A stretch of 64,000 nt of DNA from Rhizobium grahamii (GTDB taxonomy: Bacteria; Pseudomonadota; Alphaproteobacteria; Rhizobiales; Rhizobiaceae): assembly GCF_009498215.1 (NCBI RefSeq), contig NZ_CP043499.1, positions 310,001-374,000 of the forward strand, read 5' to 3'. Shown in pieces: positions 1 through 7,699 of the stretch. The position numbers were made by a program, and so were the translations under genes. Positions within the stretch are counted from its first letter, which is position 1, and each line of letters opens with the position of its first letter. The notes beneath the pieces were generated by a model, which searched no databases, had not been told where the DNA came from, and saw only the letters and a program-made list of their open reading frames with translations.

Positions 1-806
1 CCGGTGAAAGTGAACCCTGCGGAAGCAACAGCGATTGCGATCGCCGCGGTCGCCAAAGTGAACGACCGGGTTCGGAATGGCGGTAGCGCGGCGAGAATGA
101 GCGCAACTAGGAATAAGCCCCCGGCTACCGCAACATTGCTTCGAATGGCCATCGATAGCGGCGTTGCGCCGGCGAACGTGAGGTCTGAGCCAATTTCGTC
201 GAGTCCTTGGAGATAGAGCCCCGACCCAAGAAGAGCGAATCCTGCGAACGCAGTAAAAAGTGGTCTCTGGACACCAGCGTCCGAAGGATTGAACAGCGCG
301 CAGAACAACCTTCCGCCCACGACATGCGCTAAAAGGATGATCGAGGCGACATGAATGAGCCAAATGGCGGTATCTAGGGCGACTGAAGGTGTTTCAGACG
401 AGTCAGCGAGAGCTTGAGAAACCGCTCCGACGTGGAACACAACCGTGCCCCCGACTGGGTGACCGTCCTCCGAAACGACACGGTAGCTGGCGATCACGGT
501 GCCGCGGCCAACCGACGGAAGTCGGAGCGTTATGTCCGCACCCCCGCCCGAAGAGACAAGATCAATGCTTTTGTCGTTGGTGAGCCGGGCGCTCGCCCTA
601 ACGACTTTCACGGGCTCGTTGAAATGAAGTTGAATCTCCGCCGGCGCGTCGTTCACAACCTGATTGTTGGCGGGAGAGGACGAGATGAGCACCGCGTGAG
701 CGTGTGCGGGAGCCGGAACAACGGCTGAGAGCAGCAGAACCAACAGGACTGCTGCTTGCATGGGGAGGGCCGCCCACGCACGTGCGATAGGCCACATGAG
801 CGGCAT
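1..806 (-). CDS. CopC-CopD fusion copper protein (partial, runs off window)
   Basis: Translating the minus strand from the ATG at 806 gives a signal peptide ending in AHA, then a CopC domain that begins HAVLISSSPANNQVV and contains HFNEPV, then membrane helices typical of CopD (one begins DTAIWLIHVAS). The gene is open to the window edge, so the C-terminus is missing. CopC binds copper in the periplasm, with a His at the mature N-terminus as ligand, and CopD moves it through the inner membrane. A second in-frame ATG at 797 is better spaced from the AGGGA upstream and may be the true start. It follows the YcnI-like gene by 8 bases and probably forms one copper operon with it and pseudoazurin. 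Domain assignment is confident; the exact start is not. Confidence 0.85.
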   Translation of the reverse strand, partial: MPLMWPIARAWAALPMQAAVLLVLLLSAVVPAPAHAHAVLISSSPANNQVVNDAPAEIQLHFNEPVKVVRASARLTNDKSIDLVSSGGGADITLRLPSVGRGTVIASYRVVSEDGHPVGGTVVFHVGAVSQALADSSETPSVALDTAIWLIHVASIILLAHVVGGRLFCALFNPSDAGVQRPLFTAFAGFALLGSGLYLQGLDEIGSDLTFAGATPLSMAIRSNVAVAGGLFLVALILAALPPFRTRSFTLATAAIAIAVASAGFTFT

Positions 807-814
807 TCCCTGTT

Positions 815-1345
815 TTATGATCGGGGCTGCTCGACGATGTCGAAGAACGGCGCGGGAGTTTCATAGTCGTCAGACGTTTTTCCCGCAGCAGGGATCTCAA
901 TCCAGCGTTCGGCGGCGCCATCGGTGCATTCCTGAACGATGGGGACGTAGACGCGGGTACCAACGGGAAGTTCCTTGGCCACCGTACCTCGGAATACGAA
1001 TTCATCATATTCGTCGTCAGGCAGGCTGTTGCCCGAGAAAACAATCTCCGTCGTTCCGTCCTTAACGGCCTCGCCCCAGAGTTCGTACGTCTTGGCGTAG
1101 GACCCCTTGATCTTTTCGATGTTCCAGCCGGGCTTAGGCATTGGCTTGGCAGAGAGCAGGCCCTCGGGAATCTTGATGCGAACCTTGATTGTCGGCTTGC
1201 CTTCGCAGCCGTGCCCGATACGCACGACCGCCTTGTAGGCTTTTCCAGGATTTGCCTGTGTCTGCTCGAGAGTTGCGTGCGCGTATGCAGTCCCAACAGT
1301 AAAGAGTGCGGCGACTACGGCGATCGTTGCATGCTTAAACATCAT
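815..1345 (-). CDS. YcnI-like periplasmic protein (DUF1775)
   Basis: 176 residues with an N-terminal signal peptide (MMFKHATIAVVAALFTVGTA) followed by mature AHATLEQTQANPG and a YcnI/DUF1775 fold (KPGWNIEKI, ELWGEAVKDG and WIEIPAAG blocks). YcnI domains bind Cu(II) through the N-terminal His of the mature protein, and the first mature residues here include that His. The gene lies directly upstream of the CopC-CopD gene, the usual ycnI-copCD neighbourhood, supporting a role in periplasmic copper handling. AGGAGA sits 3-6 bases before a tandem ATG ATG (1345 and 1342); either could start. Longer in-frame extensions have no ribosome binding site and would cross the hairpin upstream. Confidence 0.85.
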   Translation of the reverse strand: MMFKHATIAVVAALFTVGTAYAHATLEQTQANPGKAYKAVVRIGHGCEGKPTIKVRIKIPEGLLSAKPMPKPGWNIEKIKGSYAKTYELWGEAVKDGTTEIVFSGNSLPDDEYDEFVFRGTVAKELPVGTRVYVPIVQECTDGAAERWIEIPAAGKTSDDYETPAPFFDIVEQPRS

Positions 1346-1359
1346 TGTCTCCTTGGCGG

Positions 1360-1383
1360 GGCGGCCCCTTTTGGGAGGCCGCC
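1360..1383. terminator. Hairpin between paz and the ycnI-like gene
   Basis: GGCGGCC (1360-1366) and GGCCGCC (1377-1383) form a 7-bp GC-rich inverted repeat with a 10-base loop. It lies in the short gap between the pseudoazurin stop and the YcnI-like start. No clear T-tract follows on the minus strand, so it may be an attenuator or transcript-stabilising hairpin rather than a full terminator. Confidence 0.45.
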
Positions 1384-1397
1384 ATCGTCCGTGCGAC

Positions 1398-1841
1398 TTA
1401 CTGGGTGACTTGTGCGAGATCGGCGTCGAGGCGCTTGCGCACAGGGTTCGGCACCTTCGCGGTCTTGATTGCCTCAAGATTGGCCGGTGCGTCGCCCACT
1501 TGGATCAGTGCGACCATACCCATGCCAGCATGCGGTGTGCATTTGACGACGTAGGCGCCGGGGACATCGAACTTGGCCTGATACTGTTCGCTTGGCTTGG
1601 ATTTGAAATCAGTCGCTCCTTCCGGGATCAGACCCTTGTAGGTCTCCACGTTATGGCTCTTGTCGGTAGGGATGAAGGTGACGGTGTCGCCAGGGGCAAC
1701 CTTGACGAAGCCGGGTTCGAAAACCATCACGCCATCTGCGCCCTTGTTGAGCATGTGAACTTCATGGTCGGCCGCCATCAGCGGCGCAGCCGATGCGATC
1801 AGAACCGCCGTTGCAGTGATCAGACCGATATTGAAACGCAT
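1398..1841 (-). CDS. paz: Pseudoazurin, periplasmic type 1 copper protein
   Basis: 147 residues with a signal peptide cleaved after PLMA, mature start ADHEVHMLNKG. Type 1 copper ligands are visible: His in DKSHNVE, Cys and His in VVKCTPHAGMGM, and the Met of GMGM. Pseudoazurin carries single electrons from the cytochrome bc1/c pool to copper nitrite reductase or nitrous oxide reductase in the periplasm. A TTGAC-N4-GTCAA box ends 72 bases upstream, so expression under low oxygen or NO is likely, matching the nos cluster some 36 kb away. A degenerate second copy lies next to nosX. Length and motifs are normal for the family. Confidence 0.95.
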   Translation of the reverse strand: MRFNIGLITATAVLIASAAPLMAADHEVHMLNKGADGVMVFEPGFVKVAPGDTVTFIPTDKSHNVETYKGLIPEGATDFKSKPSEQYQAKFDVPGAYVVKCTPHAGMGMVALIQVGDAPANLEAIKTAKVPNPVRKRLDADLAQVTQ

Positions 1842-1912
1842 TGCATTCTCCTGTGGTAAGGGGCCAACCTTGGCCTCGGGAAGAGTTCTATGCGATAGGC
1901 AGCCCCCGCTCT

Positions 1913-1926
1913 TTGACCAGCGTCAA
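1913..1926. promoter_or_regulatory. FNR/FixK/NnrR-type box upstream of paz
   Basis: TTGACCAGCGTCAA is a perfect palindrome of the TTGAC-N4-GTCAA form bound by Crp/Fnr-family anaerobic regulators. It sits 72 bases before the pseudoazurin ATG, a normal activator position. The GTCAA half-sites resemble NnrR sites as much as FixK sites, so which regulator binds is open. Confidence 0.8.
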
Positions 1927-2451
1927 ATTTGGCGCAAAGAGTTGAGAAAATCCGCAAGCGGGAACCGGAAGCGTTGCGAGCCCGTTCTCATCCTTTGATG
2001 GCCGGCGTGGTCCTTTATATCATCGGCATTCTCTGCCATGACGAAAGTCCCTCCGAAGCTCTCAGCCCGAGGGGCGTCGCTAGGCTGTGTTCCGGACGAA
2101 CCGACGCAGGCCGTTTCGACGGACCTGAAGAGGCTGAAATTTCTCGTGGCTGATATCTGGCCACCAGTATCCGAACGGGATAGCGAGCGATGAGGAATCA
2201 TGTTCCGCGGGAGAGGCTTTTCGAGTTAAGACCCGCAACCACGAGACCGTGCAACGAGCTGAATGATGTTGTTTGGGCATGTTCAAATCTTGGGGTTCAA
2301 TCGGCGCCCGAGTCAAATCCCGCCGTCATCGGATCGGTCATCGCGTTATCTGAAGCGCGTCGGGCGCAGCCGCCATATCTTCTATATATTCGCAAATTTC
2401 GAACGGCTCTTAACTGACTGATGGCATTAGTGTTTCCCGAGCTCGTCAACT
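1927..2451. other. Intergenic stretch without a recognised gene
   Basis: Short ORFs on both strands here have no recognisable domains, no convincing ribosome binding sites and mixed codon use. The stretch separates the copper genes from the methyltransferase locus and becomes AT-richer than its surroundings near 2380-2600, which suggests acquired DNA. No hairpin with a T-tract was noticed. Confidence 0.5.
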
Positions 2452-2887
2452 GAACTTCACTAGTATCCCACAGAACTTCACTAGCTTTCGCTCAAAAACC
2501 GTTCATATCGCTACCAGCAGCCGCGGATTCCCCTTTTTAGGGCATTTATTTCGGAAGTTCGGATACATATCAGCTTTCGTGGTTTGGTCGGGTTTTGCAC
2601 TACTTCACTCAAACCGAACCCTAATGGCTAGGCGAGTCGAGAAGTGAAGTACCGTCTGAGAAAGGGGCAACTCGGGGATCTGATCCGAATTGCGTATAAA
2701 TGAGCGAAGGATTGTTTCGTCGAACCGAACGAACCTGCTCAATTTGTAGTTCGAAAGCCCAGAGCCGCAGTCGCAAATCTCAGTAGTCATTCGGGGTTTC
2801 GGAATAACAGTTTCCTGCAGACACGCGCTTTCGCCAGCACTTCACTAGCTTGATCACCTACCACAAAGGGCGCCAAACTAGTGAAGT
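2452..2887. repeat. Cluster of ACTTCACTAG repeats
   Basis: The 12-mer GAACTTCACTAG occurs at 2452-2463 and again at 2473-2484, with start points exactly 21 bases apart. ACTTCACTAG recurs at 2839-2848, and in inverted orientation at 2878-2887. Shorter matches ACTTCACT (2602-2609) and inverted GTGAAGT (2644-2650) lie between. Six copies of a 7-base core in about 440 bases is far above chance. The helical spacing of the first pair looks like protein-binding sites. Some copies lie inside two small minus-strand ORFs. No similar repeats were noticed elsewhere in the window. Confidence 0.6.
2605..2790 (-). CDS. Small hypothetical protein, coupled to upstream ORF
   Basis: 61 residues with no recognised domain. 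Its ATG overlaps the stop of the preceding small ORF by 4 bases (ATGA), which is typical of translationally coupled real genes, but codon use is not strongly coding and base composition is lower in GC than the flanking operons. It lies downstream of the methyltransferase on the same strand. It could be a small partner protein or the remnant of a longer gene. Confidence 0.3.
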   Translation of the reverse strand: MTTEICDCGSGLSNYKLSRFVRFDETILRSFIRNSDQIPELPLSQTVLHFSTRLAIRVRFE

Positions 2888-2975
2888 AACGGCGGAAGTC
2901 GCTTTCTAGCACTTCGTAATCGAACGACATTTTTTTTGTTTCGCTCCGCGGGAGCGGAAACGGCGCCACTGCCAA
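2787..2975 (-). CDS. Small hypothetical protein downstream of the methyltransferase
   Basis: 62 residues from the ATG at 2975, or 47 from an internal ATG at 2930 that follows a run of eight A. The C-terminal part (MSFDYEVLESDFRRYF onward) looks like a short acidic-then-basic helical protein, with no recognised domain. It begins 20 bases after the methyltransferase stop, on the same strand, and its own stop overlaps the next ORF. It may be a co-transcribed accessory factor; the evidence is gene spacing only. Confidence 0.3.
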   Translation of the reverse strand: MAVAPFPLPRSETKKMSFDYEVLESDFRRYFTSLAPFVVGDQASEVLAKARVCRKLLFRNPE

Positions 2976-2994
2976 TCTAACAATCAGGTTCTGC

Positions 2995-5007
2995 CTACAC
3001 AGCCGTCGATTCGGTCTTCTTCACAGTAGCGAACGCCAGGTTGGCGAGAGAAGGCGCGTCGATCTTCACCCTGTCCGGTGTATTCGACTCATAAGCCAAG
3101 CGGGGGGTCCTCAATGCGGCCTCCCAATTGAAGTCGACTCCCAGTAGGGCGGAGTAGATTGCCATGCCCATGGCCTGTGCTACCCGCGGGACCACAGCAT
3201 TCGCAATTTGCTGAGACTGCGATGACTTGTCGCCGACAACCAAGTGATCGTCCGGCAATCCGGTCAACCGCATTTTCATGGGCATCGTCAGACCTGGAAT
3301 AAAGCCTCCGCCTGCGGCGGACGCCATTTCGTCTGTGGGAGGCGCATCCCAAGTCTCCCCGACCAAGACCTCTCGCAGCCCCCAGCGGGCGATCTCCTTT
3401 TGTCGACCAATTCGCTTCTCGCCGAGAAGTGTGGAACCGAGACCGCCTAGCTCTTCCTTGTTGTTTCGGACAATGATCTGCGTCTTGCGCCGATTTGCCC
3501 AATCAGCCGCACCGGACCACCCGCCGGCGCTCATCAGGTCTTCAAGGGCATGCCCGAGGGTCGCTCGCCATTCGCTGAAGGCCGGTGGCGCTCGAAACCG
3601 TGTCATGGCGTCTGGGTGCATCCCGACGATGAAGACCCTGGGACGCTCTTGAGCAATACCGTAGTCTTTAGCATTTAGTGAGACGGTTCGCACGGCGTAG
3701 CCAGCGTCCGCAAAGCGCGCGAAAATTTCGGCCCGGTGATCGGCGTGCTTGGCGTCGTTGAACCCTTCAACGTTCTCGAACATAAATGCCTTTGGCCTAA
3801 CGATATCAACTACCTCGGTCACTGCCGGGAAAAGATCTCGTTCGTCATACTTGCCCGCGCCCTTTCCCGCTCTCGAATATGGCGGACAAGGCGGACCGCC
3901 GGCTACGAGAGCGATACGGCCACGATAGACAGAGTAATCTACCTCTTTCATGTCTTTTTCGATGACGTTCCACTGAGGTCTATTCGCCCGAAGGCTTGCT
4001 GCCGCGTCGGCATCGAATTCGATCAACGCCTCAGGATCGAACCCGGCGGCCTCAAGCCCCAGTGACATGCCCCCAAGGCCCGCACAGAGCTCCAGGGACC
4101 GGAGCCGACGAGTTGGTGCAGTCAGATCGGTTGGCTTTGCAGGTGTCGGTCTACGGAAAGAATGTGAGCCTCGCGGCCTGCTCGTCAACCCGAGCAGTGA
4201 CCACATGACAGTCAGATCCGTTGGATCGGGATCGTTTACTTCAAGCGCCCAACCGCCTCGGTGTGCGAAGCGTCCACTAAGAAACCGATCGAATCCTGTT
4301 CTTGCGCGGGTAATCGAGAGATCTTCATCTTTATCCTGTTCCGCGCCAAACATAGAAGCAAAACGACTGAACAAGATTCTAGCTTCCGCCTGTATGCGGT
4401 CAAACTCTCGATCGTACTCTGTACGAGTATCCGGCTCTTCAACGCTAGCCTCGGAGAAGCTGCGGATGAAGTATCGAAAGCGTTTCTCGAACTCGCCAAC
4501 GGATTCCAGAAACGCGTTTGTTTCCCTATCAAGCATGACGGCCGATTCAACCGCGCGGCGATTGAGTTCGGCCTTCAGTGTCGCGGCGCGACGCTTTTCG
4601 AAAACCTCCGCCTTGGACAATCTCTCAGCTTTGTTCCGGCGTCGGATCGCGCTGATGTCGGCTGTATCCAGATGTGCACCGCCAGCCATCGTTGTCAGTG
4701 CCTCTGCGCGTGTAACTTCGTCGGTCATCGCGAGTTTCTGCATCACCGCGAAGGGAACCCGCCCTCTTCTCAGGATATTTTCGGCACCCTTGAGCGTTCT
4801 GGAGAATTTAACGTAGGTGCCGAGGTCGTTGGATGACAGACCGCAGTGTACCTTAAGAAACGCTTTGGCTTCTCTCGTCGTCGTCGTTTCGAGGAGCCTC
4901 TCGACTTCGGACGCCATCTTGAGAGCCTTGTCGGTCATCTGTTCCTGCAGCTTGCTAATTCGATCTTTGGCTGCGGAAAGGGCCTTGGCTTTCGTGTTTA
5001 TTTCCAT
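2995..5007 (-). CDS. DNA (cytosine-5) methyltransferase with N-terminal ParB/HTH-like domain
   Basis: 670 residues. The C-terminal half is a C5 methyltransferase: motif I LELCAGLGGMSLGLEAAGF, motif IV GGPPCPPYSRAG with the catalytic Cys, motif VI ENVEGF, motif VIII QERPRVFIVG, and motifs IX-X RLTGLPDDH and QIANAVVPRVAQAMG. It should methylate cytosine C5 in a specific sequence using S-adenosylmethionine. The first 300 residues are not part of the family. They carry a coiled-coil start, a helical block (GLSSNDLGTYVKFSRTLKG to ISAIRRRNK) whose layout recalls the helix-turn-helix of ParB/KorB, and another charged coiled coil. ATG 5007 is chosen because GGAG lies 8 bases upstream; an alternative ATG at 5031 overlaps the upstream stop codon. 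No restriction endonuclease was recognised nearby, so it may be an orphan or regulatory methylase. Confidence 0.85.
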   Translation of the reverse strand: MEINTKAKALSAAKDRISKLQEQMTDKALKMASEVERLLETTTTREAKAFLKVHCGLSSNDLGTYVKFSRTLKGAENILRRGRVPFAVMQKLAMTDEVTRAEALTTMAGGAHLDTADISAIRRRNKAERLSKAEVFEKRRAATLKAELNRRAVESAVMLDRETNAFLESVGEFEKRFRYFIRSFSEASVEEPDTRTEYDREFDRIQAEARILFSRFASMFGAEQDKDEDLSITRARTGFDRFLSGRFAHRGGWALEVNDPDPTDLTVMWSLLGLTSRPRGSHSFRRPTPAKPTDLTAPTRRLRSLELCAGLGGMSLGLEAAGFDPEALIEFDADAAASLRANRPQWNVIEKDMKEVDYSVYRGRIALVAGGPPCPPYSRAGKGAGKYDERDLFPAVTEVVDIVRPKAFMFENVEGFNDAKHADHRAEIFARFADAGYAVRTVSLNAKDYGIAQERPRVFIVGMHPDAMTRFRAPPAFSEWRATLGHALEDLMSAGGWSGAADWANRRKTQIIVRNNKEELGGLGSTLLGEKRIGRQKEIARWGLREVLVGETWDAPPTDEMASAAGGGFIPGLTMPMKMRLTGLPDDHLVVGDKSSQSQQIANAVVPRVAQAMGMAIYSALLGVDFNWEAALRTPRLAYESNTPDRVKIDAPSLANLAFATVKKTESTAV

Positions 5008-5012
5008 AACAA

Positions 5013-5031
5013 ATGCTCCATTTCGGAGCAT
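5013..5031. promoter_or_regulatory. Perfect inverted repeat over the methyltransferase ribosome binding site
   Basis: ATGCTCC-N5-GGAGCAT (5013-5019 and 5025-5031) is a perfect 7-bp inverted repeat. One arm contains the GGAG that serves the ATG at 5007. It could be an autoregulatory operator for the methyltransferase N-terminal domain or the small upstream protein, or an RNA hairpin that hides the ribosome binding site. Confidence 0.5.
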
Positions 5032-5225
5032 CAGTAAGGATCGCAGGTTTCTCTTCCGGCAATTAGTTCTTTAAAAATGTCTGCACTCCGGAAGAAATCG
5101 TGAGGACCGCCTGCGGGCTTCTCGACCAACTCGGCGAGCGCAGTAAGCTTTTGATCTAGTCGACGATTGATACGGAGCGTTTTTAGACGGGCTGGCCAGA
5201 ACGACCAGGCGATGAACCATGGCAT
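5031..5225 (-). CDS. Small ribbon-helix-helix-like protein upstream of the methyltransferase
   Basis: 64 residues. The segment LKTLRINRRLDQKLTALAELV has the strand-helix-helix pattern of MetJ/Arc-type regulators and antitoxins, and is followed by DFFRSADIFKELIAGR. The stop codon overlaps the alternative ATG of the methyltransferase (TGATG), suggesting translational coupling. The N-terminus is uncertain: the first 13 residues are unlike the family and no good ribosome binding site was seen. If real it is a candidate regulator of the methyltransferase acting at the adjacent inverted repeat. Short length makes the domain call tentative. Confidence 0.4.
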   Translation of the reverse strand: MPWFIAWSFWPARLKTLRINRRLDQKLTALAELVEKPAGGPHDFFRSADIFKELIAGRETCDPY

Positions 5226-5332
5226 CTGCGCCCAGCCGTGAGGTGCAGCAGATTGAAGCGAGAATCGGCGTCAGGTTAATAATCCGCACAGGAGAAAACC
5301 GGTGCGAGGCGCTCCGGGATGCTCGTATTCAG

Positions 5333-5635
5333 TTAATCTCGCCCTTTGATAACACGAAGACCGGCGTGCTGAGCCGTGATGACGCTCATGATCGCGTTTA
5401 CCTCATTGGCGATCACTACGTCGGACCAGAGAGGGGCCGTTTGCTGAACTTCATCACCTACATGGCGGTCGCTATAGGCGGACAGCATTTCGAGAAGCTT
5501 TTTAGGAGATTCCGCGGCGGCCCCCAAGATTGCGATCACGCTGAAGTGGGAACGCATTCGCTCCTCAAGCACCTCGATCCGCTTCACAAGCTGTTCATAG
5601 GGCACGTCTGTGGTCGAGCTCGCGTGGGATTGCAT
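5333..5635 (-). CDS. Hypothetical protein with N-terminal coiled coil
   Basis: 100 residues, no recognised family. The N-terminal third (EQLVKRIEVLEERMRSHF) is a heptad-like helix, followed by two helical segments with no transmembrane stretch. Codon use is strongly coding on the minus strand (C or G in most third positions), and AGGAT lies 8 bases before the ATG. A 157-residue frame on the opposite strand is its shadow. It is the first gene of the minus-strand set that leads into the methyltransferase. Confidence 0.55.
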   Translation of the reverse strand: MQSHASSTTDVPYEQLVKRIEVLEERMRSHFSVIAILGAAAESPKKLLEMLSAYSDRHVGDEVQQTAPLWSDVVIANEVNAIMSVITAQHAGLRVIKGRD

Positions 5636-5762
5636 GTCGGGATCCTGTTCTCTCGGCCGCGGGAGGTGCCTTCTTTTTCTCTGCGCTCCTAAAATGGGGC
5701 GCGATGGTTAACAGGCCGTTAAAGGATTAGCAGAATTGAAAGAGTCCGACGCTTTCTGCGGT

Positions 5763-7685
5763 TCAGGGCCGGTCGAGCAGCTCGCGAATCTTTCCTGCCA
5801 ATTCTCTTGCGGTGTAGGGCTTGCGAAGCCACTCGGCGCCGGGGATCACGTCCTTGGATGCCAGAGCAGGTTCCGAATAGCCGGATGTGAAAAGGACCCT
5901 CAGATCAGGACGCTGTTTAATCGCTTCTGTCGCCATTTCGTCCCCTGTCATTCCGCCGGGCATGACAATGTCGGAGAATAGAAGGGCGACCCCAGGATGT
6001 TCCGCGAGTATTTCCAGGGCTCTGCGCCCGCTGTCCGCCTCCAGCACGCGGTAACCCATTTGCTGCAGCCGTGCGACCGCCACCTTTTTCACTCGGGGGT
6101 CGTCTTCAACCACGAGCACGAGCTCAGTGCCACGGGGAAGTGGAACCTCGGCGGTTTCCGGCGAAGCCGTCTGCGCGGGTTTGGGTTCGGCAAGAGCGGG
6201 CAAGTAGATGCGGATGGTCGTGCCATGACCTAATTCGCTGTAGATTTGAAGATGGCCACCGGACTGCTTGACGAAACCATACACCATGCTGAGACCAAGA
6301 CCGGTGCCGGCCCCAACATCTTTCGTGGTGAAGAAAGGCTCGATCGCGCGCTTCTTGACCTCATCGGTCATCCCACAACCCGTGTCCGTCATCGATATTA
6401 GTACGAAGTGTCCACTACGAACTTCCGGGTACATCTTGGCGTAGTCGGCGTCCAAGCGCACGCGCGAAACCTCGGTCGTCAGGCTGCCGCCCTTTGGCAT
6501 GGCGTCACGGGCATTGAGCGCGATGTTCAGAATGGCGTTTTGAAGCTGTGAACTGTCGACGAGCGCTTCGAAGTGGGCGCCTGTGAGGACAGTGGAAAGC
6601 TTGATATCCTCGCCCAGGGTGCGTCGAAGTAGGTCCGAGAAACTGGTCACGAGGGCGCCAAGGTCGACCTGCTTGGGGCTGAGAGGCTGTCGTCGCCCGA
6701 AAGCGAGCAATTGCCCCGTCAACTTCGCGCCATCGGCTGCCGCATCCTGCGCTTCACGGATCATATCCCGAAGGGAACCCTGAGGCAGCTTGCCGTCGAT
6801 CATCTCCAGATTGCCGCTGATGACCGTCAAGAGATTGTTGAAGTCGTGCGCCAGTCCGCCTGTCAATTGGCCCACGGCCTCCATCTTCTGCGCTTGGCGC
6901 AGGTCTTCTTCAATCTTGAGGCGGCTCGTCAGATCCCGGACAAATCCCGTAAAGATACGCTCGCCATTCGCCGTTGCTTCGCCAACGTGAAGTTCCATCG
7001 GAAAATGAGACCCATCCGCGCGCTGGCCGGTGACGACGCGGCCGTAACCGATGATTCTCTTTTCGCCGGTGTCGAGATAGTGGTCGATGTATCCATCGTG
7101 GGCATCGCGATAGGGATTTGGCATTAGATTGCTGACGTTCTTTCCGCAGATCTGGCCCGCGTCCATCCCGAACAACTTTTCGGCAGCCTTGCTAAACGAA
7201 ATCACGACCCCCTTCTGGTCGATGACGACCATCGCGTCCGGAACGGTCTCAAGGATTGAAGTTAGGTGAGCCTCTCGCGATTTGATGGCTCGTTCCGCCT
7301 TTTTCAACGCGCTAATGTCGCTGTTGGTCTGAATGACGGCCATGTCGCCGTCTGAAAGATTTACGAGGACGCACCGAGAAGCCACGTCCAGGTCATATCC
7401 GTTCTTATGACGATGTATGACGTCGCCCTGCCAGAAGCCGCGCGACCTCAACTGCGTCAAAATGTTTTCTCGGGGTGTCGGATAGCGCGTCGCAAGGAGG
7501 TCGAAGACCGTTTCGCCAACCGCCTCCTCGCGCGTCCACCCGTACATGTTCTCGCAGCCGATCGACCAGTGGGTGATCGCGCCCTCGAAGCGGTGTACGA
7601 TGATGTCAGCCCCGTCAAGAACATGCACGAGCGCGTCAAGCTCCTGCGAAGACGCCGTGCGCGGCGATATGAGGCGGTGGGGCAT
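5763..7685 (-). CDS. Hybrid FixL-type oxygen sensor histidine kinase with C-terminal receiver
   Basis: 640 residues: PAS (about 12-125), a heme-PAS (about 135-260), HisKA with phosphoacceptor His in GGLAHDFNNLLTVISG, HATPase with NALNARDAMP-like N box and DTGCGM/GTGLGLSM G boxes, and a C-terminal receiver (525-640) with Asp in LLFSDIVMPGG. The second PAS keeps the FixL signature RDAHDGY, whose His is the heme ligand, and GYGRVVTGQRADGSHFPM. It should sense O2 and lose kinase activity when oxygenated. Fusion to a receiver, with no output domain, matches the hybrid FixL (hFixL) of Rhizobium etli and R. leguminosarum rather than classical FixL-FixJ. It starts 14 bases after fixK on the same strand; GAAGGA precedes the ATG. 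Confidence 0.9.
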   Translation of the reverse strand: MPHRLISPRTASSQELDALVHVLDGADIIVHRFEGAITHWSIGCENMYGWTREEAVGETVFDLLATRYPTPRENILTQLRSRGFWQGDVIHRHKNGYDLDVASRCVLVNLSDGDMAVIQTNSDISALKKAERAIKSREAHLTSILETVPDAMVVIDQKGVVISFSKAAEKLFGMDAGQICGKNVSNLMPNPYRDAHDGYIDHYLDTGEKRIIGYGRVVTGQRADGSHFPMELHVGEATANGERIFTGFVRDLTSRLKIEEDLRQAQKMEAVGQLTGGLAHDFNNLLTVISGNLEMIDGKLPQGSLRDMIREAQDAAADGAKLTGQLLAFGRRQPLSPKQVDLGALVTSFSDLLRRTLGEDIKLSTVLTGAHFEALVDSSQLQNAILNIALNARDAMPKGGSLTTEVSRVRLDADYAKMYPEVRSGHFVLISMTDTGCGMTDEVKKRAIEPFFTTKDVGAGTGLGLSMVYGFVKQSGGHLQIYSELGHGTTIRIYLPALAEPKPAQTASPETAEVPLPRGTELVLVVEDDPRVKKVAVARLQQMGYRVLEADSGRRALEILAEHPGVALLFSDIVMPGGMTGDEMATEAIKQRPDLRVLFTSGYSEPALASKDVIPGAEWLRKPYTARELAGKIRELLDRP

Positions 7686-7699
7686 GGCCGTTCCTTCGA

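Noticed and set aside
598..1296. 232-residue minus-strand frame
   Set aside because: It lies in another frame across CopCD and the YcnI-like gene, has Arg/Ser-rich shadow composition and no domain.
2452..2887. Plasmid replication origin with iterons
   Set aside because: The repeats are irregular in spacing and orientation, and no repA, repB or repC gene is near.
2452..2887. CRISPR array
   Set aside because: Repeats are only 10-12 bases, unevenly spaced, and no cas genes are present.
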